Source of the DNA: an uncultured Micrococcaceae bacterium
Lineage (GTDB): Bacteria > Actinomycetota > Actinomycetes > Actinomycetales > Micrococcaceae
Length of the DNA stretch: 5,575 bases
Assembly (NCBI GenBank): GCA_937896705.1
Contig: CALBOC010000184.1
Span: 1 to 5,575, forward strand
Direction: 5' to 3'
A program made the translations under genes and the position numbers. Each line of letters starts with the position of its first letter. Position 1 is the stretch's first letter. The notes below the pieces were generated by a model, which saw only the letters and a program-made list of their open reading frames with translations, was not told where the DNA came from and did not search any database. Below, piece after piece: positions 1 to 4,841 of this stretch.

Positions 1-103
1 AGAGCGATTCTGGGCCTGTGCTCAGCCTGGTTCGCTGCCCGCTGATGATCGGGAAAAACGTAGTTACCGGAGAGCCTAAGGTTCGGTGATAATTGGGTTG
101 CCT

Positions 104-143
104 GAGTGTTATCGTGGTGGATATTTCATCCCACCTCACACTC
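104..143. repeat. Interrupted inverted repeat
   Basis: GAGTGT (104-109) is the reverse complement of ACACTC (138-143), and inside it GGTGG (116-120) pairs with CCACC (131-135) around a 10-base loop. The internal loop is asymmetric, so as an RNA hairpin it would be only moderately stable. No T-run follows, so it is not a classical intrinsic terminator. It could be a protein-binding site or chance. Confidence 0.3.
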
Positions 144-160
144 GAATTTGTGCCGCGTGC

Positions 161-176
161 CAGTGTGTTTACACTG
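161..176. repeat. Perfect 6-bp inverted repeat, possible operator or small hairpin
   Basis: CAGTGT (161-166) and ACACTG (171-176) are exact reverse complements separated by GTTT. The dyad is compact, like binding sites of dimeric regulators, but no gene starts immediately next to it. No T-run follows, so termination is unlikely. Confidence 0.35.
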
Positions 177-221
177 TCTTGAATCCGCAGTTCCAGCCTC
201 AGCGAATCCGATAATTGCAGG

Positions 222-440
222 TCAACCTACTGATGAGTAACCTGCTGAGTCCAGCAGCATGGTGTCGGAGTGGATGCGATCCGCCAGTTCCCGGCACGAC
301 AGCGTGTCTTTGAATCCGAAGATGTTCTTGAACGTCTCAGTCATCAGATTTGCTGCGGGCGGCGCTATTGTCTGCTGAGGTACTTCACCGGGTAGTGACC
401 CACAAAAGAACCGCCTCCTATATCGCAATTGACATGGCAT
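222..440 (-). pseudogene. Weak minus-strand open frame, possible decayed gene fragment
   Basis: An open frame of 72 codons runs from an ATG at 440 to a TGA at 222-224. A later in-frame ATG would leave about 40 residues beginning MTETFKNIFGF. The first third is rich in Arg and Pro and does not look like a natural N-terminus. The last part (LSCRELADRIHS and following) looks more protein-like and ends abruptly. No domain is recognised. An AGGAGG lies inside the frame on the minus strand (about 414-419), but it is poorly placed for either ATG. The abrupt end and lack of a neighbour in the same orientation would fit a truncated transposase or other relic, but nothing here proves that, and it may be a chance ORF. 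Confidence 0.2.
224..257. repeat. Imperfect tandem repeat with adjoining hairpin
   Basis: AACCTACTGATGAGT (224-238) is followed directly by AACCTGCTGAGT (239-250), a near-duplicate lacking three bases. The second copy runs into a perfect 6-bp inverted repeat: CTGCTG (242-247) and CAGCAG (252-257), loop AGTC. It may reflect local slippage. Part of it lies in the doubtful minus-strand frame that ends at 222. Confidence 0.35.
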
Positions 441-470
441 AAGGCCAACGCGAGCAGTTTGGGTGCTGAT

Positions 471-498
471 TTGCCAGCATTGCTAGATCTGGCACAAT
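471..498 (+). promoter_or_regulatory. Putative sigma-70-type promoter for the 527/571 gene
   Basis: TTGCCA at 471-476 resembles a -35 box. After a 16-base spacer, CACAAT at 493-498 matches four of six positions of the -10 consensus. A start site near 505 would leave a leader of about 20 bases before the ribosome binding site at 518-522. Placement is good, but the match is only moderate. Confidence 0.35.
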
Positions 499-517
499 AA
501 CACTATCGCCCAAAGCT

Positions 518-522
518 AGGAG
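518..522 (+). promoter_or_regulatory. Ribosome binding site pointing to the GTG at 527
   Basis: AGGAG lies four bases before a GTG at 527-529. It is the best Shine-Dalgarno match near this gene and favours initiation at 527 over the ATG at 571, which is 48 bases further on and has no comparable site. That matters because the 527 frame is not the frame of the downstream membrane protein. Confidence 0.55.
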
Positions 523-526
523 CACC

Positions 527-574
527 GTGTCGTATCACCAAACCCCACCGGGACAGTATCGGTCAGATTCATGA
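527..574 (+). CDS. 15-residue leader ORF, or displaced N-terminus of the membrane protein
   Basis: Reading from the GTG at 527 gives MSYHQTPPGQYRSDS, then a TGA at 572-574 that overlaps the downstream ATG (571-573) as ATGA. The composition (PPGQY, polar, no hydrophobic run) is typical of the cytosolic N-terminal tails of actinobacterial membrane proteins. It would therefore fit naturally in front of the helix that begins about 17 residues into the next frame. Adding a single base just before 571 would join the two frames. The alternatives are a frameshift mutation, a sequencing error, or a true mini-ORF whose stop feeds initiation at 571 by translational coupling. The sequence alone does not decide. 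Confidence 0.4.
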   Translation: MSYHQTPPGQYRSDS

Positions 575-1224
575 CGCCAACGACTCACGTCCCTTCGCTT
601 CGCTCTTCCCGGCGCCCTGTCGCGGGCTATCTGCTGGCCAGTATTGCCGTCGGTGCCGTCGGTTTGGTGACCGCCATTTGGTTGACGGTCTCGGGAATCA
701 TGAATCCTTTCGATGAGGTCTCCGAAGCCTATGTCGATATTTTTGAAACCGGGGAGGAAGTCGGTCCCCAAACCACCACGGTAGACCTGGAAGACGCCAA
801 GTACACGATCGTCTCCTTTTCACAAGACACACAGGCCCCATCGGTGGCAGACCTCAATCAGCAGTGCGCGGTCATCGACCCACACGGGGATCCGGTCGCG
901 ACCAATACTTCTACTCAAGAGATTGCTGGGAGCCAGCACGAACGCTTCGATGCAGAACTCACCGACGTCGAACACGTCATCTACACCCACTTTGAAGCGC
1001 GCAGTGGGACCTACCTGGTGACGTGTCAGGACTACGGACTCCTGAGCGACGGCACGGCTAACCCGATGGGCGATACGGCCGTCAAAGGTATGCTGATCGG
1101 GCTGGGCAGCATGCTGTTAGCAGCCGGGTTATTTATCATGGGCGTGGTTAATAGTTCGCGCAATAAAAAAGTCCAAGCCCAGCGGCTTCCGCAGAATCCG
1201 GGCTCGACGCCAACCACTGACTAA
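571..1224 (+). CDS. Two-helix membrane protein of unknown function
   Basis: I do not recognise the family. The 217-residue product has a short basic N-terminus (RSSRRP near 11-16), one hydrophobic segment at about 17-43, a polar domain of roughly 125 residues, a second hydrophobic segment at about 173-193, and a basic C-terminal tail (SSRNKK). The positive flanks predict both tails in the cytoplasm and the central domain outside. That domain has exactly two cysteines, C99 and C152, which could form a disulfide. Its alternating polar/hydrophobic stretches (YTIVSF, HVIYTHF, GTYLVTC) suggest a beta-rich fold. ATG 571 is the first start in this frame, but the good ribosome binding site is upstream and serves another frame, so the true N-terminus is uncertain and the gene could be frameshifted. 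The next gene follows after 90 bp on the same strand. A role in envelope maintenance is possible only by location. Confidence 0.75.
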   Translation: MTPTTHVPSLRSSRRPVAGYLLASIAVGAVGLVTAIWLTVSGIMNPFDEVSEAYVDIFETGEEVGPQTTTVDLEDAKYTIVSFSQDTQAPSVADLNQQCAVIDPHGDPVATNTSTQEIAGSQHERFDAELTDVEHVIYTHFEARSGTYLVTCQDYGLLSDGTANPMGDTAVKGMLIGLGSMLLAAGLFIMGVVNSSRNKKVQAQRLPQNPGSTPTTD

Positions 1225-1314
1225 GTCTGCCGTACAGACCGGGAAACTTTCGCTGAAGCGGAGCGCGACCGTCGATTACTGCTAAGCGACGAGCCAATCA
1301 CTAAGGTAGAGGGC

Positions 1315-2139
1315 ATGCAAAATTGTTCGGACGCTGATGCCCGTATCCATACTGAAGTTATCGAAGGTGGGCCACGACGCGTCGTGTTCCTCCACGGCCT
1401 GATGGGTCGCGGCAAAAACTTCACCACGATCGCCCGCGGCCTGACGGACACCACCACGTCGCTGCTGGTAGATCTGCCCAACCACGGCGCGTCGTGTTGG
1501 ACCGATGAATTCGATTATTTTGAAATCGTCGATCTGGTGGCCGATGAGCTCCGGCGCGATTTCTGCAAGGACGAACCCGCCGTGGTCCTGGGACATTCGC
1601 TGGGTGGCAAAGTTGCCATGCTGCTGGCGCTACGGCATCCCGACCTGTTGGCGGGCCTGATTATCGAAGATATTGCACCGCTGGACTCCTCAACGAGCGA
1701 ATTCGAACACTTGTTGGGTACCTTACTTAAGCTTGACCTCACCGACATCAGCTCGCGACGCGACGCCCACGCCAAACTCAAAACCGATATCGACAACGCC
1801 GGAGTGCGGGGGTTTCTGCTCCAAAACCTGGTTCGCGATCAGGACGGCGGGTTTGCTTGGCAACCAAACTTGTCGATGCTCTATGACGCGTTACCCACCA
1901 TCGTGGGGTTCCCCGAAGTGGACGAAACATTCGAAGACCACCCGGTGCTATGGATCAAGGGCGAGAACTCAGATTACATCAACGATGAAGCCACCGTTGA
2001 GATGCGCAAACTATTTCCGATGACTCGCAAAATACAAATCCGCGACGCCAGTCACTGGGTACACTCTGAACAGCCAAAAACGTTCACCGAGACGATCGAC
2101 TACTATATTGCTGGCCGGTACGACGAGTCAGGCGACTAA
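1315..2139 (+). CDS. Alpha/beta-fold hydrolase, YbfF-like esterase
   Basis: This is a 274-residue cytoplasmic serine hydrolase with no signal peptide or membrane segment. In order it shows the oxyanion-loop HG motif in FLHGLMG (25-31), a DLPNHG motif (53-58) equivalent to the DMRNHG of E. coli YbfF, the nucleophile elbow GHSLGG (93-98, Ser95), the EDIAP segment (118-122), a lid region of about 85 residues, Asp220 in KGENSDY, and His247 in ASHWVHSEQP. These complete a Ser-Asp-His triad. The residue before the catalytic His is Ser, where related proteins usually have Gly. YbfF-type enzymes cleave short acyl esters and acyl-CoA esters; the physiological substrate here is unknown, and a MenH-like role cannot be excluded. 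ATG 1315 has an AAGG eight bases upstream. The same frame stays open back to the previous gene's stop at 1222-1224 but offers no ATG, GTG or TTG, so 1315 is the only normal start. Confidence 0.9.
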   Translation: MQNCSDADARIHTEVIEGGPRRVVFLHGLMGRGKNFTTIARGLTDTTTSLLVDLPNHGASCWTDEFDYFEIVDLVADELRRDFCKDEPAVVLGHSLGGKVAMLLALRHPDLLAGLIIEDIAPLDSSTSEFEHLLGTLLKLDLTDISSRRDAHAKLKTDIDNAGVRGFLLQNLVRDQDGGFAWQPNLSMLYDALPTIVGFPEVDETFEDHPVLWIKGENSDYINDEATVEMRKLFPMTRKIQIRDASHWVHSEQPKTFTETIDYYIAGRYDESGD

Positions 2140-2185
2140 TATTGCGCCCACGACGAGCGGACCAGCCAACCCAAGCGGGCTTTGG

Positions 2186-2191
2186 TAGCCT
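2186..2191 (+). promoter_or_regulatory. -10-like box for a leaderless start of the PACE gene
   Basis: TAGCCT fits the actinobacterial TAnnnT -10 pattern and lies exactly six bases before the GTG at 2198. No ribosome binding site is visible in front of that GTG. This is the geometry of a leaderless transcript beginning at the first base of the start codon. No convincing -35 box is seen. Confidence 0.45.
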
Positions 2192-2197
2192 AACGTC

Positions 2198-2764
2198 GTG
2201 ACTACGCAACAAGAAGATTCGTCAGATCCGTCGAGCATTCCTGCCGTCCCGAAAGGACCCGGCGGCCGCGATGCTCTCATCGGGCGACGTGTTTTTCCGT
2301 CTCCGCTAGTACGACGGATCACCTACGCGGTGATCTTCGAGATCCTAGCCATCGGGTTCACCACCGTCATCCTTGCCCTGCTTGGCAACGACTCTGGACC
2401 AGCATTTGTTGTCGGAGTGATTTCTTCGACCGTGGCGCTGACCTGGAACCTCATCTTCAACTGGCTGTTTGAAGCCTTTGAACGACGCATCGGTGTAACC
2501 GATCGCCCCTGGTACATGCGCGTGGCCCACGCGGTGTGTTTCGAAGGCGGTCTCATTGTCATGCTTATCCCCGCGATCGCTTGGGTGCTGGGGATCAGCT
2601 TATGGGAGGCATTCCTACTGGAAGCGCTCCTGTTGGTGTTCTTCTTGATCTATACCGCCATCTACGCATGGTGCTTCGACCGAGTGTTCGGGCTGCCTGA
2701 ACCGGCCGAGCACTATGTGCAAGAAACGCGTAATTTACCCGCTGCGTCAGACAGTCGTCGATAA
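2198..2764 (+). CDS. PACE family efflux transporter (AceI-like)
   Basis: This 188-residue inner-membrane protein has the duplicated bacterial transmembrane pair layout of the PACE (proteobacterial antimicrobial compound efflux) family. Four helices carry the family motifs: RITYAVIFE in helix 1 (40-48), [10 protein letters not shown] ending helix 2 (83-92), [11 protein letters not shown] in helix 3 (108-118) and [10 protein letters not shown] in helix 4 (152-161). Glu48 corresponds to the essential helix-1 glutamate of AceI (Glu15), and Glu116 is its counterpart in the second repeat. Known members export chlorhexidine and other cationic biocides, and short diamines such as cadaverine and putrescine, by proton exchange; the substrate here is unknown. 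A polar N-terminal tail of about 36 residues makes it longer than AceI (about 144). GTG 2198 lacks a ribosome binding site but has a well-placed -10-like box. It lies 58 bp after the hydrolase and 29 bp before tpx. Confidence 0.9.
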   Translation: MTTQQEDSSDPSSIPAVPKGPGGRDALIGRRVFPSPLVRRITYAVIFEILAIGFTTVILALLGNDSGPAFVVGVISSTVALTWNLIFNWLFEAFERRIGVTDRPWYMRVAHAVCFEGGLIVMLIPAIAWVLGISLWEAFLLEALLLVFFLIYTAIYAWCFDRVFGLPEPAEHYVQETRNLPAASDSRR

Positions 2765-2781
2765 AAGCCGTGCCGGCCACC

Positions 2782-2787
2782 TACAGT
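2782..2787 (+). promoter_or_regulatory. -10-like box for a leaderless start of tpx
   Basis: TACAGT ends six bases before the ATG at 2794, the same spacing as at the PACE gene. There is no Shine-Dalgarno sequence between the box and the ATG. It would let tpx be expressed independently of the upstream genes. No clear -35 box is visible in the end of the PACE gene. Confidence 0.45.
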
Positions 2788-2793
2788 AGAGAC

Positions 2794-3294
2794 ATGGTTA
2801 CAACTCAATTTAAAGGTAATGCAGCAAACACCGTCGGCGATCTCCCAGCGGTTGGCTCCCAAGCTCCAGACTTCACCCTGGTCGGCACTGATCTCTCAGA
2901 AATCTCCCTGTCCGACTACCAAGGCCAGTGGGTCCTGCTGAACATCTTCCCCTCACTGGACACCGGGGTATGTGCCGCAAGCGTTCGTGAATTCAACGAA
3001 CGCGCCGCAAATCTCGACAACACCGTGGTCTTAAACGTCTCGATGGACCTCCCATTCGCACAAGCACGGTTCTGCGGGGCCGAGGGTATTGAACGCGCCC
3101 ACACGGCTTCTGCTTTCCGCTCCAGCTTCGGCGACGACTACGGTGTGCGGCTCAACGACTCACCGATGGCCGGGCTGTTAACTCGTACGGTTATCGTTAT
3201 CAATCCACAAGGCGAAGTAACCTACACGCAACTCGTCGATGAAATCACGACCGAACCAGACTACGACGCGGTCGTAGAGCACCTAGGTGCCTAA
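2794..3294 (+). CDS. tpx: Thiol peroxidase Tpx (atypical 2-Cys peroxiredoxin)
   Basis: The 166-residue cytoplasmic enzyme reduces hydrogen peroxide and organic hydroperoxides using electrons from thioredoxin. It resembles E. coli Tpx over its full length. The peroxidatic Cys60 sits in [16 protein letters not shown] (53-68), with Thr57 three residues before it. The resolving Cys94 is in ARFCGAEG (91-98). Arg131, in the LLTRTVIVI strand, matches the active-site arginine of the family. The C-terminal [13 protein letters not shown] block is a Tpx hallmark. All key residues are present and the length is normal. I prefer ATG 2794 because it aligns with known Tpx N-termini and follows a -10 box by six bases; an in-frame GTG at 2770 would add eight residues without support. 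It lies between an efflux gene and htrA, 17 bp before the latter, fitting a stress-response cluster. Confidence 0.96.
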   Translation: MVTTQFKGNAANTVGDLPAVGSQAPDFTLVGTDLSEISLSDYQGQWVLLNIFPSLDTGVCAASVREFNERAANLDNTVVLNVSMDLPFAQARFCGAEGIERAHTASAFRSSFGDDYGVRLNDSPMAGLLTRTVIVINPQGEVTYTQLVDEITTEPDYDAVVEHLGA

Positions 3295-3311
3295 CCTAGT
3301 AGAAAAACCTC

Positions 3312-4841
3312 GTGAACCAGCAGCCCCCATCTTCAGATCAGCCGTCGTCATCGCACGACCGTCAGCCTGATCAGCCGTACCCATGGTATTACGGCGCTGC
3401 TGGGCCACCCCCACCACCGCCCGGACCGTCACCATACGGTCCGGGCGAACAAGAACCATACCGTTCTTATCACACCCAGGGATTCGGCCCGGACCCGTAT
3501 CGAGACCAAACCAACGGCCCCGAGTACCCCCGTTCCGACCCCAGACACGATGCGCGCTGGGTCTACACGGGCCACGACCCACGCGATGAAACCCGGCCCA
3601 TCCCATATTTCAGCGGTGACTACACCGGCCCGGATCATTACTACGAACCACCGCGGAAACGCCGCGGACCGCTCCAAGTGCTCATCACCGGAGCCGGGCT
3701 GGTCGGATTTGCGATCCTACTGCTGGGCTTTCTCTCCCTGGTCTTCGACTGGGACGACGACAGCGCTGGCCTCGACGAATTCTTTTCCACCGCCCCCAAT
3801 GAGCCGCCACCCGAAGTAGTCCCGGAAACCAACAACGCGGCCCAAGACCTGGTAGAACAGCTCGACCACGTCCACGAGGGCATTACCGTTGACTGGGAAG
3901 CCGGTGGACAACACACCGGACCCGGTTTAGATCCGGGCCAAGAAGTCCCCGAAGCCCCGGGGATTTTTATGGTCGACACCCAGGTGTATCAATACTTAGG
4001 GTTTGGCACCGGCATGGTGGTCAGCTCCGACGGGTTGGCCATCACCAACTATCACGTGGTGGAGTCGTCAATGTCGGTGTCTATCACCATGGCCGACACC
4101 AACGAGACCTATTCCGCAACCGTGCTGGGCCGTGATGCCAGCCGGGATATTGCGGTCCTGCAAATCGACACCGATGAACCACTGCAGGTCACATCCATCA
4201 ACCCCGACGATGTCAGCGTCGGCGATACCGTGGCTGGCGTCGGCAATGCCAGTGGGCAAGGGTATCTGACCTCCGTGGTGGGAGAGATCTATGCCACCGA
4301 TGAAACCATCCATATTGAACCGCCGGAACCCGGTTCCCCACCCCAATGGCTTGATGGTCTGTTGATGATCACCTCGGACATTGTGCCCGGCTATTCCGGT
4401 GGTCCCACCGTTGATGCGAACGGTCAGGTGATCGGCGTGTCGACAGCGGCCAGTCAAGACACCACCAACACCGATGAAGCCTTCGGGTATGCCGTCCCGA
4501 TCGTGTCCGCCTTGGACGTCGTTAAACAGGTGTTGGCCGGCGATGATTCCGGGGATGTCGTGATCGGTGCCGGCGGAGCGCTGGGCATTGTCGTGTCATC
4601 CGAGGAAGGCGCGGGAGCCCGCGTCATTGAAGTCAGCACGGGCTCGGCAGCAGCAGACATCGGGATTCAGCCCGACGATGTGATCGTAGAAATTGATGGC
4701 CAAGAAGTTGTCAATTCGTCCTTTATTTCCCGGTACGTGCGCGACATGAATCCCGGCGAGGAAGTCGAGGTCGTGTGGCAGAGTCCCGATGGACAAGTGC
4801 ACCAAGACACGGCCGTGCTTGATGAGGCCGAGATTAACTAA
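3312..4841 (+). CDS. Membrane-anchored HtrA-like serine protease with PDZ domain
   Basis: This 509-residue S1C-type protease should act outside the cytoplasmic membrane on misfolded or specific envelope proteins. Residues 1-118 form a cytosolic Pro/Tyr-rich tail with a run of six prolines and end in a basic RKRRGP stretch. One transmembrane helix follows (about 122-146), then an acidic linker, a trypsin-like domain (about 220-415) and a PDZ domain (about 423-504). The triad is His248 (NYHVVES), Asp279 (SRDIAVLQID) and Ser362 (PGYSGGPTV). Typical HtrA proteins have GNSGG there; this one has Tyr361 before the serine. The FGYAVPI block after the catalytic Ser is also typical. GTG 3312 is the first start in frame, as a stop lies at 3300-3302. 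No ribosome binding site is seen, but TAACCT (3292-3297) could be a -10 box giving a very short leader; co-transcription with tpx, 17 bp upstream, is equally possible. The gene overlaps the convergent transporter by four bases. Confidence 0.94.
   Translation: MNQQPPSSDQPSSSHDRQPDQPYPWYYGAAGPPPPPPGPSPYGPGEQEPYRSYHTQGFGPDPYRDQTNGPEYPRSDPRHDARWVYTGHDPRDETRPIPYFSGDYTGPDHYYEPPRKRRGPLQVLITGAGLVGFAILLLGFLSLVFDWDDDSAGLDEFFSTAPNEPPPEVVPETNNAAQDLVEQLDHVHEGITVDWEAGGQHTGPGLDPGQEVPEAPGIFMVDTQVYQYLGFGTGMVVSSDGLAITNYHVVESSMSVSITMADTNETYSATVLGRDASRDIAVLQIDTDEPLQVTSINPDDVSVGDTVAGVGNASGQGYLTSVVGEIYATDETIHIEPPEPGSPPQWLDGLLMITSDIVPGYSGGPTVDANGQVIGVSTAASQDTTNTDEAFGYAVPIVSALDVVKQVLAGDDSGDVVIGAGGALGIVVSSEEGAGARVIEVSTGSAAADIGIQPDDVIVEIDGQEVVNSSFISRYVRDMNPGEEVEVVWQSPDGQVHQDTAVLDEAEIN
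3418..3447 (+). repeat. Perfect 12-bp inverted repeat inside the htrA coding region
   Basis: CGCCCGGACCGT (3418-3429) and ACGGTCCGGGCG (3436-3447) are exact reverse complements around the six-base loop CACCAT. In mRNA this would form a very stable G+C-rich stem about 105 bases after the start codon, within codons for the Pro/Gly-rich tail. No T-run follows, so it is not a standard terminator. It may slow ribosomes, shape mRNA stability, or be a by-product of Pro/Gly codon use. Confidence 0.6.
3451..3468 (+). repeat. Second, 6-bp inverted repeat just after the htrA 12-bp stem
   Basis: AAGAAC (3451-3456) and GTTCTT (3463-3468) are exact reverse complements around CATACC. The hairpin begins three bases after the larger stem ends. 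The two hairpins also share a direct repeat: ACCATACGGT (3431-3440) and ACCATACCGT (3456-3465), differing at one base. Confidence 0.45.

Larger units (their letters stand above)
1..526. other. Stretch with no supportable gene; repeats and possible gene debris
   Basis: No frame in this stretch shows a recognisable domain or a convincing start. By eye it is less G+C-rich than the genes downstream and has many stops in all frames. It contains three small inverted repeats (around 104-143, 161-176 and 242-257), an imperfect short tandem duplication (224-250), a weak minus-strand open frame (222-440), and near its right end the likely promoter of the membrane-protein gene. Plus-strand frames entering from the left edge stop at 43-45, 76-78 and 87-89. 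One of them could be the tail of a gene lying outside the window, but the visible residues (under 30) do not resemble anything I know. The mix of repeats and broken frames suggests an intergenic region that may have hosted a mobile element; that is inference. Confidence 0.6.

Noticed and set aside
3..89. Plus-strand frame entering from the left edge and ending at a TGA
   Set aside because: Fewer than 30 residues are visible, another frame is open nearly as far, and none resembles a known C-terminus.
106..240. Plus-strand frame of 44 codons from a GTG
   Set aside because: No ribosome binding site, no recognisable motif, and it runs through the inverted repeats.
429..434. Consensus -35 hexamer TTGACA
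   Set aside because: No -10-like sequence lies 16-18 bases downstream; the hexamer is probably chance.
1225..1239. GTCTG/CAGAC inverted repeat just after the membrane-protein stop
   Set aside because: The stem is only 5 bp and is followed by GGGAAAC rather than a T-run, so it is too weak to call a terminator.
1222..1314. Open frame upstream of the hydrolase ATG, in phase with it back to the previous stop
   Set aside because: The 30 extra codons contain no ATG, GTG or TTG, and the hydrolase begins normally a few residues before its first beta strand, so no N-terminal extension is claimed.
2170..2184. Small bulged hairpin CCAAGC/GCTTTGG between the hydrolase and PACE genes
   Set aside because: Short, imperfect and with no T-run; it overlaps the probable promoter region instead.
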